DNA of 64,000 nt from an uncultured Dorea sp. (lineage in GTDB: Bacteria; Bacillota; Clostridia; Lachnospirales; Lachnospiraceae): the NCBI GenBank assembly GCA_900543415.1, contig UQRE01000009.1, positions 1 to 64,000 of the forward strand, read 5' to 3'. The notes below the pieces were generated by a model. It was not told the DNA's origin. It saw only the letters and a list, made by a program, of their open reading frames with translations, and ran no database searches. This document shows positions 50,523 through 60,967 of the stretch, one piece after another. The position numbers and the translations under genes were made by a program. The stretch's first letter is position 1. Each line of letters starts with the position of its first letter.

Positions 50523-52718
50523 CTATTTGCACATTTTTAAGAAATGCATCTGTACGGCGTCATACTCTCCAATCTCTCTCGGCATTGGAAGACCAGCGTA
50601 CATTAAAGCAGCACCTGTATATATCTTCTTGCTGTTCTCCTCCTTGTACAAGGATGTTTCATCAAGATTACGAAGCTTTAAATAATGAATACCTGCATTT
50701 GCATGTTTCTTTGTTAATACATAGGTTACCAACATTTCCGACTGGTCTTCATCCGTAATCTGCCACGCGGCATACTCTTCTTTATACGGATTGGACAATC
50801 GATCATAAACACCATTGAAAATTAGTCTTTGATATTTTTTGTATGTTCTGATTTGCTGTCTTACCTCTTCTTTTTCTTCCTGAGACAATTTATTTACATC
50901 CAATTCATAACCGAAGCTCCCTGCCATCGCAACTGCGGCTCTTGTGTCCAGTGACGTACAACGGCCTGTTTGGTGGTTCGGGCATACGGATACATGGGAG
51001 CCAACTGCACTCACCGGGTATCCAAAGGAAGTTCCATATTGTATAGATAACCGTTCAACGGCATCGGTATTATCACTACACCAGATTTGCGGCGTATAAT
51101 AGAGCATACCCGCATCAAATCTTCCACCGCCTCCAGCGCAGCCTTCAAGCAAAATCCCCGGATATCTCTGAATTAATTTCTCTAATAATTCATACAATCC
51201 AAGCACATAACGATGAAATACTTCCCCTTGTCGGTTTTTACCGGCTCTGGCAGACCATACATCACTTAAGCTGCGATTCATATCCCATTTGATATATTCA
51301 ATAGACGCAGAGTCCAGAACCTGACATATTTTCTCGTATAAATATTCTCTCACTTCACTTCTTGACATATCAAGAATCAACTCAAACCGACTGCGGTTTG
51401 GTCTGCGATTCGGAATAGACAAACACCAGTCCGGATGCTCCCGATAGAGCTCACTGTCTTCCGAAACTGCCTCCGGTTCAAACCACAGCCCGAACTTCAT
51501 GCCGATATCATGCAGATGCTCTGATAATTTTTTAAGACCGCCTTTTATCTTTGCTTCATTTACTGTCCAGTCTCCAAGACCGGAAGTATCATCCTCTCTC
51601 TTGCCAAACCATCCATCATCCAACACGAAAAGTTCAACCCCGAGTTCTTTTGCTTTCTCTGCGATTTGAAGCAGCTTCTCCTCGTCGAATTTAAAATAAG
51701 TCGCTTCCCAATTGTTAATCAGAACCGGTCTCTCAGAAAGTTTATAATTTCCTCTGTACAAATGATTTCTATACGCCTTATGAAATGTATGTGAGATTGT
51801 AGAAAGACCGGTTGAACTGTAGCTCATTACAACCTCCGGTGTCTCAAAAGAATCCCCCGGCTCCAAAGTCCATAAAAACTGCGTTGGATGTATTCCCATA
51901 ACCCACCGGGTCTGACCAATCTGATCCACCTCTACTTCCGCCAAAAAGTTACCACTGTATACGAAGGACATCGCATAACAATCTCCAAACTCTTCTGTTG
52001 CTTCCCTGTCACACAGAATAACAAAAGGATTATGGTGATGACTGGACATCCCTCGTACACTTCCTACAGACTGAACTCCATGACGAATCGGGAGACGCTC
52101 CCACTCTCTTTCCATCGCATGTTTTCCGTGAAATCCAATTAAATCAAACCTGCTCCCCGGCAATTCAAGACATGCAGAGCCTGCTTTTTCCAACTTAAGC
52201 GTCTGGTCTGCCTCATTCCGAATTCTTGCTGCCCGCGTGATAATGTCCAGTTCACGATACACACCATAATATAACACTACAGCAAGACCTGTTACCGAAT
52301 CGCGAAGTGTGATTTCCAATGTATCCGCCTCATTCTCTTCTGAATACATTGCCGGGAGACCGGGTATTTCATATTTCCCCTTGTAAATACAATGGCTTTC
52401 GTATCGGAGATCTGCGCCATATCCGCCATTTTCATCAACAATACGAAGCGTTTCCGTCCGGTAATCACCTGTTCCGTACGCCGAATATTCCTGTAATAAC
52501 GTATCCGTTGAAAATTCTCGCCGGTTTCCGGCTTCCGGTATCTGACCTGAAAATCCTCTGTCATACATCTGTACAAGATATTCAAGATTACAATCCCCCA
52601 CCCTTTTCCCATAATAAAGATGTTGTAGTACACCGTAATCACCGATTAAAATCTGATATGCTGTATTTTTTGTCTCTAATACAAAAAGATTCTCTTCTTC
52701 CTTAAACCGAATCGCCAT
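50523..52718 (-). CDS. aga: Alpha-galactosidase, GH36
   Basis: 731 residues from MAIRFKEEENLF. It hydrolyses alpha-1,6-galactosides such as melibiose and raffinose. The N-terminal beta-supersandwich (1 to about 330) is followed by the TIM barrel with NNWEATYF, FVLDDGWFGKREDD, the nucleophile in YIKWDMNRS (Asp479) and the acid/base in CSDNTDAVERL (Asp549), and a C-terminal beta domain. No signal peptide, so it acts in the cytoplasm on imported sugar. The start overlaps the sensor kinase gene end by 17 bases and has GGAGG upstream, so it is translated with that operon; a start 19 codons earlier is less likely. Confidence 0.95.
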   Translation of the reverse strand: MAIRFKEEENLFVLETKNTAYQILIGDYGVLQHLYYGKRVGDCNLEYLVQMYDRGFSGQIPEAGNRREFSTDTLLQEYSAYGTGDYRTETLRIVDENGGYGADLRYESHCIYKGKYEIPGLPAMYSEENEADTLEITLRDSVTGLAVVLYYGVYRELDIITRAARIRNEADQTLKLEKAGSACLELPGSRFDLIGFHGKHAMEREWERLPIRHGVQSVGSVRGMSSHHHNPFVILCDREATEEFGDCYAMSFVYSGNFLAEVEVDQIGQTRWVMGIHPTQFLWTLEPGDSFETPEVVMSYSSTGLSTISHTFHKAYRNHLYRGNYKLSERPVLINNWEATYFKFDEEKLLQIAEKAKELGVELFVLDDGWFGKREDDTSGLGDWTVNEAKIKGGLKKLSEHLHDIGMKFGLWFEPEAVSEDSELYREHPDWCLSIPNRRPNRSRFELILDMSRSEVREYLYEKICQVLDSASIEYIKWDMNRSLSDVWSARAGKNRQGEVFHRYVLGLYELLEKLIQRYPGILLEGCAGGGGRFDAGMLYYTPQIWCSDNTDAVERLSIQYGTSFGYPVSAVGSHVSVCPNHQTGRCTSLDTRAAVAMAGSFGYELDVNKLSQEEKEEVRQQIRTYKKYQRLIFNGVYDRLSNPYKEEYAAWQITDEDQSEMLVTYVLTKKHANAGIHYLKLRNLDETSLYKEENSKKIYTGAALMYAGLPMPREIGEYDAVQMHFLKMCK

Positions 52719-54492
52719 CTTCCCGTTCCCTCCTTGGAAGCAATATAGTAATTGTTGTTCCCTTTTCTTTTTCACTCACAATATTGATTCCGTAATCCAT
52801 TCCATAGATTAACTTGATCCGATCATCCACATTGTTGATACCAATCCCTGTAAAATGTTCACTTTTCTTAGTTGTCTTATTTCTCAAGGCAGATAACGTT
52901 TCCGTTCCCATTCCCACACCATCATCTACAATGTCAAACCGAAGATAATGGCGCTCTTCTTTTACAAAGACTGAGATTTCTCCAGACATTCCTTTCGGAA
53001 ACGCATGGAAAAAGGCATTTTCTACAAACGGCTGTAAAATCAATTTCGGTACAAGACACTCTTTGCAGCTCTCTGACACATAAAACTCGACATCAACAGC
53101 ATCTCCATACCTGGTTTGATTAATCAACGTATAATTTCTTAAATTTTCTATCTCCTGCTCTACACTTACAAATTCATCCGTATTGCTGATCGTATTGCGG
53201 AGAAGGGAAATAAACGCATCGATCACCGCTGTTGATTTTGCAGTATCTCCTTGCCAAATCAACCACTTGATACTTGCAAGTGTATTGTACATATAATGTG
53301 GATTAATCTGCATCTGCAATGCATGGATCTCTGCATTGCGCTTTTCTTCCTGAATCTTCAATTTTTCTTCTATGTACTGATTAATTCGTTGAAGCATCGT
53401 ATTATAAGTCTTTGATAATTCCTGTATCTCCTCTGTCCCTTCAATCTGTACATATTCCTGCATATTCCCCTTTTGAACAAGTCTCATTTTATCTGCAAGT
53501 TTTGACAAAGGTCTCGTCTGCTGCCTGATAAACACAAAAATAAAGAAACTGATCAGAATCGTAATTACAAGTGTGAGTAAGATATTATTTTTCATATTAT
53601 GTTGCTGTTGAAAGGCGACATTAGGATCTATAATTCCCAGCATTCTGAAGTTTGTCCCCTGAATTTTCTGCGTCAGATACATTTCTACATTGCCTCTGCT
53701 TTTATCCTTCACCTCTTCTAACGCATTGTCTTCCATTTCTACTTTTGTTAATATAAACTCAAGTTTTTCTTGCTTTTCTCCCGTTAAATATCCATGTTCA
53801 TTAGAAGAGACAACTTCTTCATCCTGATTCAGAATAATAATGTCGTTTGTATCAGATGTAAAATACTCATATATGTTCTCAAATTCAGATTCCTTTATAG
53901 AAATAAATATGATCCCATCATACTGATTTGTCTCTCCATAAGATAACACTTTCGCCATAACCAGTACCGGAGAATTTTTCTGATTGTCGGTATAACCACT
54001 TTCCTCATATTCGCAAATTAATTTGTCCGGATTTTCTATGGCCTTTTTTGCAGCCTTTCCTTTTAAAATCTCATCCAACGAAATTTCTCTTCTTGCACTG
54101 TTCAAAAAATGACTTTTCCCGTTAAATCCTACTAACATCACATTTAATTCGCTGTGTTCATCCAGTCTTGTCTCATTCATATGGTCTTGCATATAATATA
54201 TCGTTTTCATTTCTTCTTCTGGCTCTTGATTCTCCGCTGTCAAATATTCATGCACCGCCCAGCTTGTACTTGCGCGTGTTGCGACATCTGTGATTAAGGA
54301 AAAAAATTCATAGAAATCATTATCAATCTGCTTAAATGCTTTCTGCTGTGAAGCCGAAAAATTTTCTGCGAACACATCTTTAGAAATAAATAGATTCAAC
54401 ATACTCAGTGAAGCAGAAAGGCAGACAATCCCTATGATCACTGTACAAAGTATTTTTACAAACAAGCTATTAATATGAATTTTCTTTTTCAT
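52702..54492 (-). CDS. Sensor histidine kinase, YesM/LytS type
   Basis: 596 residues. Membrane helices at about 12-34 and 303-323 enclose an external sensor domain of about 270 residues (dCache-like). HAMP follows (about 324-376), then a His_kinase domain whose phosphorylated histidine is in LQMQINPHYMYNTLASIKWL (His399), and an HATPase domain with VENAFFHAF (N box) and VDDGVGMG (G1 box). It pairs with the overlapping response regulator gene (23 bases) and sits in a galactoside operon, so it probably senses an external sugar or a liganded binding protein. Confidence 0.93.
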   Translation of the reverse strand: MKKKIHINSLFVKILCTVIIGIVCLSASLSMLNLFISKDVFAENFSASQQKAFKQIDNDFYEFFSLITDVATRASTSWAVHEYLTAENQEPEEEMKTIYYMQDHMNETRLDEHSELNVMLVGFNGKSHFLNSARREISLDEILKGKAAKKAIENPDKLICEYEESGYTDNQKNSPVLVMAKVLSYGETNQYDGIIFISIKESEFENIYEYFTSDTNDIIILNQDEEVVSSNEHGYLTGEKQEKLEFILTKVEMEDNALEEVKDKSRGNVEMYLTQKIQGTNFRMLGIIDPNVAFQQQHNMKNNILLTLVITILISFFIFVFIRQQTRPLSKLADKMRLVQKGNMQEYVQIEGTEEIQELSKTYNTMLQRINQYIEEKLKIQEEKRNAEIHALQMQINPHYMYNTLASIKWLIWQGDTAKSTAVIDAFISLLRNTISNTDEFVSVEQEIENLRNYTLINQTRYGDAVDVEFYVSESCKECLVPKLILQPFVENAFFHAFPKGMSGEISVFVKEERHYLRFDIVDDGVGMGTETLSALRNKTTKKSEHFTGIGINNVDDRIKLIYGMDYGINIVSEKEKGTTITILLPRREREDGDSV

Positions 54493-56017
54493 TCATTCTC
54501 CTTTGCAATTGCCTTTTATAATAACTTGGCGTATTTCCTGTTATCTTTTTGAACACTCTACAGAAATAGCTGTGATCAGAATAACCAATATACGCGCTGA
54601 TTTCCGAAATACTCATATTCCCTTTTCGCAGTAATTCACAAGCCTTTTCTATTCTGATCTTATTTAAATAACCGCTGAAACCTTCCCTTGTATGTCTGCT
54701 GAAATACGAAGACAAATAATGGTAATTAAATCCAAATCTTTCCGACAACTCTGTAAGTTCCAGAGCCTCTTGATAATGTTCTTTAATGTACTTCTTAATC
54801 TCTAATATTTTTCTGTCTTCCGCTTCCATCTTCTGAAACTTTTCCAATTTCTCTGCAATCCTTTCAAAAGCATGTTCAAATTCATCTACAAAATGAACCT
54901 GATCAAGCATATGAAAATATAACTGCCGAAGTTCGCCGCTTTCTGCATCATACTTTTCAATTTCCATCAGATAATTGTACAATAGATTTTTAGTTAAATT
55001 CTTCAATCGATATTCTTCTACCTGTCTTTGTACAAGATAGTCAACATATCGCCGAAGCATCTCCATCGCCTCATAAAATCTTCCCTGCTTCAAATTTTCT
55101 GAGTACATCTCAAAAGGAAAACGTTCCTCTTTTTCTAACTCATTTTGGTGCTGCCAGACAAGCAGCCTTTTATCCTTATGATAAAACTCCTTTTCTACCA
55201 TCTCCTTAATCTCTGTCTGATAGCTGGAACGAATGCCTTGAATATCTGAAAAAGTATTCCCTACAACAAAAAATGCATTCCCATATCTCTTGGCTGTTTT
55301 ATCTACACAGTTCTCAATATCCGCCATAACTTTTTTCTCATCCTTGATACGGAAATTGAATATGCAGCAGAGAATTTCTTCCTCCAGAAAAAGTACCAAA
55401 TGCACATAATCTTTTTGATCCTGAAAAAAATGAAAGATACTTTCTCGCACATCTAACATTTTATCTTTCTGATTTCCGCACAATTTTTTCAAATTAATCC
55501 CTAGTATTCTATATAACGTATGCGGGAAGCACTCTGCAAATAAAACTTCATCTAACTTCTCCTGATAGCCACAAAGAAAACGTTCAATTTGCCCTGTTAA
55601 AGAACCTTTTTCATTTCGCTCCAACTCCATTCCGGGAATTCTGCTTACTGCCTTTTGCAATGTTCTCAGCAAATTGTCCGGATTAAGTGTCGGCTTTAAA
55701 ATATAATCTACAGCTCCATTTAACAATGTAGATTTCACATACTCAAATTTATCATAGCTACTCAGAATGATAAGCTGCATTTCCGGAAATTTTTTCTGCA
55801 AAATCTCCGAGAATTCAATTCCATCCAAAACTGGCATCACAATGTCTGCAAGCACAATATTGGGAAGTGTCTTTTCAATCACTTCCAACCCCTCCTGCCC
55901 ATTAGAGGCTTCACCTACAATCTGAAACCCTTCCTTTTCCCAGTCCAGCATATGTTTCATTCCCTGACGCATAATATATTCATCATCAATAATCACTACT
56001 TTACAGTACCCCGCCAT
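54470..56017 (-). CDS. Response regulator, YesN/AraC type
   Basis: 515 residues. An N-terminal receiver domain (about 5-125) has the acidic pair DDE (11-13), phosphoacceptor Asp58 in IVLADIVMPVLDG and a conserved Lys in YILKPT. A long middle region of unknown fold (about 135-400) precedes the C-terminal AraC double helix-turn-helix (about 405-505, ELSERFGFNYHYLSSYFSRHTREGFSGYLNKIRIEKACELLR and IGYSDHSYFCRVFKKITGNTPSYYK). It should activate the operon from upstream of the binding-protein gene. Being encoded inside the operon allows positive feedback. Confidence 0.94.
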   Translation of the reverse strand: MAGYCKVVIIDDEYIMRQGMKHMLDWEKEGFQIVGEASNGQEGLEVIEKTLPNIVLADIVMPVLDGIEFSEILQKKFPEMQLIILSSYDKFEYVKSTLLNGAVDYILKPTLNPDNLLRTLQKAVSRIPGMELERNEKGSLTGQIERFLCGYQEKLDEVLFAECFPHTLYRILGINLKKLCGNQKDKMLDVRESIFHFFQDQKDYVHLVLFLEEEILCCIFNFRIKDEKKVMADIENCVDKTAKRYGNAFFVVGNTFSDIQGIRSSYQTEIKEMVEKEFYHKDKRLLVWQHQNELEKEERFPFEMYSENLKQGRFYEAMEMLRRYVDYLVQRQVEEYRLKNLTKNLLYNYLMEIEKYDAESGELRQLYFHMLDQVHFVDEFEHAFERIAEKLEKFQKMEAEDRKILEIKKYIKEHYQEALELTELSERFGFNYHYLSSYFSRHTREGFSGYLNKIRIEKACELLRKGNMSISEISAYIGYSDHSYFCRVFKKITGNTPSYYKRQLQRRMNEKENSY

Positions 56018-56040
56018 AACTGCACCTCTATTTATACTTT

Positions 56041-56071
56041 TAAGGACGAAGGTATCCGCAATCCCCGTCCT
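56041..56071 (-). terminator. Hairpin between lacZ and the response-regulator gene
   Basis: AAGGACG (56041-56047) pairs with CGTCCTT (56065-56071), with GG/CC inside. It may be an mRNA-stabilising or partly terminating stem lowering expression of the regulators relative to lacZ. Confidence 0.5.
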
Positions 56072-56085
56072 TAACTAAAATTATA

Positions 56086-59000
56086 TCATATTTTACTAAT
56101 GCAAAAAGCAATTTCTAAGTTCTCATCCGATGGGATTCGATATTTTTCATGGACCGGAGCTCCCCAGCTATCATCGCCCCCAACACCCATTTGTTTTGCA
56201 AGAATTCGAACCCATGTATAATAAGCTTTGGGAAGTTCTTCCTGATGTGACGCATTCTCCAACTCATAAGCACTGTACGGCAGCACACTGCTTTCAAATG
56301 TCTGTCCCTCACCTGCAAACATAAGACCCTGCCCTGTCTCATCAGTTACTTTTAACCATCTGACTCCTACACGATTCCCACATTCCTGCGGAACAAGATA
56401 GGCAGATACATTTTCTTGTGCATTGCCTTGGAATACTCCAAGTCTTGCGCCTTCCATCCGATCAATATAATTTTCCTCCGGGCCAAATCCATAGTATTCA
56501 AAATTATGATACTTCTCCTTTAATTTAAATTCCATTCCGAATACAGGAATCTCCGGAAGACCTTTGATCCCATGATATTTCAGACGAACATGAATGTTTC
56601 CATCTCCCCTTACAACATATTTGACTGTGCTATATGTTCTTGGTATCGTTGGAATTTCATATTCAAATATTACAGTTAATTGATCCTTTTCTTCCTGCAT
56701 TTTTATATCGATTACTTTCTGATACAAACCTGCCGTAAGCCACATTCCTCTATCATAGCCATGTTTAGCTCCGCGGTCATTATCCGTACAAGCTCTCCAA
56801 AAACTCGTTTTAGGTGTACGTGTAATATATTCTGTCCCGTCATACTGTAAAGAGGCCAGTCCTCCTTCACTTTTCGAAAACATCACATGAAAACCATCAC
56901 CTTTTACACCAATATTCACATCTCCATGAATGATCTGCATCGGCTTCACTACACTTTTCTCTGCTTCTTCTATTGTTTTTATAAACTGCCCAAAGCAGAT
57001 CTCATGTCCGCATCTGGCATAACTGCAATCCTCCGCCAATACCATTGATACTTCATATGTATACTCACCGGATTCTCCTGTCTCTGGGTAATCCAATGTA
57101 ATGTATCGTTCCGTTCCGGCCTCAACTTCGGCTCGAAATTTTCTCTCGAAAACACAATTTCCGTTTAATAGTAAACGGCTGAGAAACAGATAGTCTTTTG
57201 TAGATACGAACAGATTTTCATTACGAATCTGCACGCCATGTTCATCCGGTATTAATTTCACGTTTGCATACAAATGTTTTACTTCCTGAGCCTTAGGAGA
57301 AATCTTTCGATCCGCATAAACAATTCCATTCGTACAAAATTCATAATCTGTTGCACGATCATCAAAATCACCGCCATAGGTGAATACTTCCTCACCATAT
57401 TCGTTGGTCTTCAATATAGATTGGTCAATATAATCCCAAATAAAACCACCCTGATATTGTTCATATTTTTCTTCCAGATCAGTATATAATTTCATGCCCC
57501 CACAGGAGTTACCCATAGCATGCATGTATTCGCAGCTAAGATACGGCTTCTTCGGATGGTTTGACAAATATTCTTCAATTTCTTCAGGTTTTGCGTACAT
57601 CCGGCTCTCCATATCACTGATATGGTCAAATTCTCTATTCCAAAATACACCTTCATAGTGAACAAGTCTTGTGTCATCCTTCGCATGAAAATAATCAGAC
57701 ATCGCTTCAATACAAGTACCTGCATAAGACTCATTTCCGCAAGACCAGATTAAAATAGACGGGTGGTTTTTATCACGTTCAAACATAGATTTTGCTCTAT
57801 CTATCACCGCTTCTTTCCACTCTTCTTTATTTCCCGGCACATTCCATGAAGGTTCACACACTCCGAGTTTCTGCCATGAACCATGTGACTCCAAATTTGT
57901 TTCATCAATCATATAGATCCCGTAAATATCACAAAGCCGATACCACAGACTCTGATTGGGATAATGTGAAGTACGAACTGCGTTAATATTGTGCTTCTTT
58001 AAGAACTCAATATCCCACATCATGTCTTCCTTAGTCACAGCTCTTCCTCTGCGAACATTGAATTCATGACGGTTAATACCCTTAAATATAATCCGCTTTC
58101 CATTAATACACATTACCTGATTAATCATCTCAAACTTTCGAAAACCAACCAGCTCAGGGACTACTTCCACAACATTATTTTCTGCATCTCTTATGCAAAT
58201 AGTAAGCCGATACAAATATGGAAGTTCTGCACTCCATGGATGCACTCCGTCAATCCGACCACTAATATTACACAGTGCATTTCCTTTTACCTTCTGTTTG
58301 AATACTTCCTGTCCGCTCTGATCTTGAAGCATTGCTTCAACTTCGCAGTCAAGGATTCCCATAAGCTTAAATTGTAAATCTAAAATGCCATTTTCATATT
58401 TGTCATCCAAAGTCGCTTTAATAAAAAGGTCTTCAACATGAGTTTTCGGGACTGCATATAGGTATACCTCACGAAAAATACCGGAAAATCTCCAGAAATC
58501 CTGATCCTCCAGCCAACTTGCACTGCTTCTTTTATATACTTCCACTGCAAGCTTATTCTCTCCCTCTCTTAAATACGGAGTCAGTTCAAACTCCGAAGGA
58601 GTAAAACTGTCTTCCCCGTAGCCAATGAAGGTACCATTCAGCCATACATAAAAAGCTGTCTCTACCCCTTGAAAGGAAACAAATACCCGTTTATCTTGCA
58701 ATGCTTCTTCAAGTTCAAAGTATTTTACATAACTGCCTACAGGATTATATTCTTTAGATATCTTCGGCGGACGAAGTTCCTCTGTTCCATCCCACGGATA
58801 CATCGTGTTAATGTATTGGCACTGATCATATCCCTGTAGTTGAATATGTCCCGGCACTTTAATTTTATCAAAAAATTTACAGTCAAAATCCATTTTGTAA
58901 AAATCTTCCACCCGCATAGATGGGTTTTTAGCATAACTAAAATACCACATTCCGTTCAAAGACTGTCGAAGAGACATTTCTGCCTCTGAAATCATTTCTT

Positions 59001-59103
59001 CTGTACTTTCATAATATTTATGATCGGAATGTGCCTCTATACGATTCACTTCAAATACTTCCGGATCTTCCAGCCATATAAGTTTTGGGGTATTTGCCTG
59101 CAT
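56086..59103 (-). CDS. lacZ: Beta-galactosidase, GH2 (LacZ type)
   Basis: 1005 residues, five-domain LacZ layout: jelly roll (about 40-215), Ig-like, TIM barrel (about 330-625), Ig-like, and a C-terminal beta-sandwich (about 730-1000). The acid/base Glu is in LIWSCGNESYAG (Glu458) and the nucleophile in YLSCEYMHAMGNS (Glu525); INRHEFNVRRGRAV and AVRTSHYPN are also conserved. No signal peptide, so it acts on lactose or other beta-galactosides inside the cell. It lies between the permease and the regulator genes of a galactoside operon. Confidence 0.97.
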   Translation of the reverse strand: MQANTPKLIWLEDPEVFEVNRIEAHSDHKYYESTEEMISEAEMSLRQSLNGMWYFSYAKNPSMRVEDFYKMDFDCKFFDKIKVPGHIQLQGYDQCQYINTMYPWDGTEELRPPKISKEYNPVGSYVKYFELEEALQDKRVFVSFQGVETAFYVWLNGTFIGYGEDSFTPSEFELTPYLREGENKLAVEVYKRSSASWLEDQDFWRFSGIFREVYLYAVPKTHVEDLFIKATLDDKYENGILDLQFKLMGILDCEVEAMLQDQSGQEVFKQKVKGNALCNISGRIDGVHPWSAELPYLYRLTICIRDAENNVVEVVPELVGFRKFEMINQVMCINGKRIIFKGINRHEFNVRRGRAVTKEDMMWDIEFLKKHNINAVRTSHYPNQSLWYRLCDIYGIYMIDETNLESHGSWQKLGVCEPSWNVPGNKEEWKEAVIDRAKSMFERDKNHPSILIWSCGNESYAGTCIEAMSDYFHAKDDTRLVHYEGVFWNREFDHISDMESRMYAKPEEIEEYLSNHPKKPYLSCEYMHAMGNSCGGMKLYTDLEEKYEQYQGGFIWDYIDQSILKTNEYGEEVFTYGGDFDDRATDYEFCTNGIVYADRKISPKAQEVKHLYANVKLIPDEHGVQIRNENLFVSTKDYLFLSRLLLNGNCVFERKFRAEVEAGTERYITLDYPETGESGEYTYEVSMVLAEDCSYARCGHEICFGQFIKTIEEAEKSVVKPMQIIHGDVNIGVKGDGFHVMFSKSEGGLASLQYDGTEYITRTPKTSFWRACTDNDRGAKHGYDRGMWLTAGLYQKVIDIKMQEEKDQLTVIFEYEIPTIPRTYSTVKYVVRGDGNIHVRLKYHGIKGLPEIPVFGMEFKLKEKYHNFEYYGFGPEENYIDRMEGARLGVFQGNAQENVSAYLVPQECGNRVGVRWLKVTDETGQGLMFAGEGQTFESSVLPYSAYELENASHQEELPKAYYTWVRILAKQMGVGGDDSWGAPVHEKYRIPSDENLEIAFCISKI

Positions 59104-59181
59104 ACCTCTATCTCCTTTTTTATATTATTTTTGTTTTCTTTGCCCAGTCTTCTGTCTTTTTTCCTCAGTTATAATTTTCAG

Positions 59182-60021
59182 CTATCCTTTCACAGATCCT
59201 GTCATACCTGCGACAAACTGCTTCTGCATTAAAAAGAAAATCAACGCTGTTGGGAGGGTTGCGATTACAACTGCTGTCATCATCATACCATAATCCGGCG
59301 TATAAGAAGAGCCCATAGCAGAAATCACTAATGGTAACGTTCTCTTCTCTGGTGACTGTAATGCAATTAAAGGCCATAAATAGTTGTTCCAGCTAGTCAT
59401 AAATGTTACAACAATTGCTGCAGCATAAGTAGACTTCATTGTCGGCATAAATATTTTCACAAAAATTCCGGCTTCAGACAATCCATCAATTCTCGCGGCT
59501 TCAATCAGCTCTTTTGGAAAGGTCTGTGCATTTTGTTTAAAGAAGAAAATCAAAAATGCTGTTGCGATTGCAATGATAATAACTGACATTGGCGTATTAA
59601 GTGCAATTACCTTCAATGGTCCAAGCTCTGAAAATTTGCTGAACAATCGAAACAACGGAACCATTAACGCTGCAAATGGTACCATCATGGACAGAAAAAT
59701 AAAATTAAATATCCGTTCTCTTGCCTTGGTCTTATATACAACAAACGCATATCCTGCTGCTGATGACACAATCATCGCAAGAACAGTAGTAATCACTCCG
59801 ATAATGATAGAATTTTTAAACGCACTCATATACTGGAGATCTGATGCCAGCAAATGCTTCAGATTTTCCATGAAATAAGTTCCAGGTACCAATGTTCCCT
59901 TTGTAACTTCTACAGATTCATTCGTTGCTGCAACGATCATCCAAAAAAACGGGAACACAGAAATAAATGATACGATCGTCAGAAAAATATATTTTACAGC
60001 ATTTAATATTTTTTTATACAT
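59182..60021 (-). CDS. Sugar ABC transporter permease (MalG/LacG type)
   Basis: 279 residues from MYKKILNAVKYIF, with six helices. The EAA loop is EAARIDGLSEAGIFVKIFMPTMKSTYAA (about 189-216). It forms the channel with the preceding MalF-type permease; its start overlaps that gene by 8 bases and GGGGGAAG lies upstream. An in-frame start 15 codons earlier is less likely. The ATPase must be supplied from elsewhere (MsmK type). Confidence 0.93.
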   Translation of the reverse strand: MYKKILNAVKYIFLTIVSFISVFPFFWMIVAATNESVEVTKGTLVPGTYFMENLKHLLASDLQYMSAFKNSIIIGVITTVLAMIVSSAAGYAFVVYKTKARERIFNFIFLSMMVPFAALMVPLFRLFSKFSELGPLKVIALNTPMSVIIIAIATAFLIFFFKQNAQTFPKELIEAARIDGLSEAGIFVKIFMPTMKSTYAAAIVVTFMTSWNNYLWPLIALQSPEKRTLPLVISAMGSSYTPDYGMMMTAVVIATLPTALIFFLMQKQFVAGMTGSVKG

Positions 60022-60904
60022 CTTTCTCTTCCCCCACTTTCTTCTGGATAAACGATAATACAACAATCAATACAACGACAACATAAGATACCGCGGTTGC
60101 ATATCCGAAATCCGGAGAATATTTGAATAAAATATTATATATGTACTGCGAAATTGTGATGGTTGCATTAGCCGGTCCACCCTGCGTAATATTCATAGTC
60201 TCATCAAATAGCTGCAATGTACCAATCGTAGAATTGATTGTTGTAAAAAGAATGATCGGTCTAAGCAGCGGCAGCGTCATATACCGGAATTTCTGAAATG
60301 CTCCTGCACCATCAATATCCGCCGCCTCATAAATAGAATTATCAATACTCTGGAGACCAGACAGGTAAAACACCATATTATATCCAGTCCATCTCCATGT
60401 AATTGCAATAATAATCAATACTTTCGCCCAGATTGGATGAGTAATCCATGTAATTGGCTCTGAAATTACATTCAGGTTCATCAATAAAGAATTAATAAAT
60501 CCATCCGTTGCAAATAAGCTCTTAAAAATGATAGAATATGCTACCAGTGATGTTACACATGGCAGGAAAATCGCTGTACGGAACACTCCTCTGAATTTTA
60601 GTTTTTTGTCATTTAACATAGAAGATATGATCAGTGCAAGCAAAATCATAATCGGCACTTGAACAATCAAAAAGAGTACCGTATTCATTAATGCCTTTTT
60701 AAATGTAGTATCCGTCAATAAACGTTTATAATTTGCCAATCCGCTAAATGTTAAATTGTTACCTACTCCTGTCTGAAAGGATGTAATAAAGGCTTGTACC
60801 ATCGGATAAAATACAAATATTACAATCAAGATCAAACTCGGAATAATAAAAAACCACGCGGTTCGATTTAATTTAGGGTTTAAACCATTTTTTTGGTTTT
60901 TCAT
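60014..60904 (-). CDS. Sugar ABC transporter permease (MalF/LacF type)
   Basis: 296 residues with six helices; MKNQKNGLNPKLNRTAWFFIIPSLILI at the N-terminus is typical of LacF/UgpA-like permeases. The EAA loop is YEAADIDGAGAFQKFRYMTLPLLRP (about 189-213). The gene follows the binding-protein gene after a terminator-like hairpin (60926-60953), an arrangement that keeps permease levels below those of the binding protein. Ribosome site AAGGAGGAG. Confidence 0.93.
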   Translation of the reverse strand: MKNQKNGLNPKLNRTAWFFIIPSLILIVIFVFYPMVQAFITSFQTGVGNNLTFSGLANYKRLLTDTTFKKALMNTVLFLIVQVPIMILLALIISSMLNDKKLKFRGVFRTAIFLPCVTSLVAYSIIFKSLFATDGFINSLLMNLNVISEPITWITHPIWAKVLIIIAITWRWTGYNMVFYLSGLQSIDNSIYEAADIDGAGAFQKFRYMTLPLLRPIILFTTINSTIGTLQLFDETMNITQGGPANATITISQYIYNILFKYSPDFGYATAVSYVVVVLIVVLSFIQKKVGEEKDV

Positions 60905-60925
60905 GATTCTCCTCCTTAAAAAACA

Positions 60926-60953
60926 AGGACGGGCTATTTTAACTTTCCGTCCT
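60926..60953 (-). terminator. Attenuating hairpin between binding-protein and permease genes
   Basis: AGGACGG (60926-60932) pairs with CCGTCCT (60947-60953); on the minus strand TTGTTTTTT follows. It is the typical partial terminator found after ABC binding-protein genes. Confidence 0.65.
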
Positions 60954-60967
60954 CACATCTGTCACTT

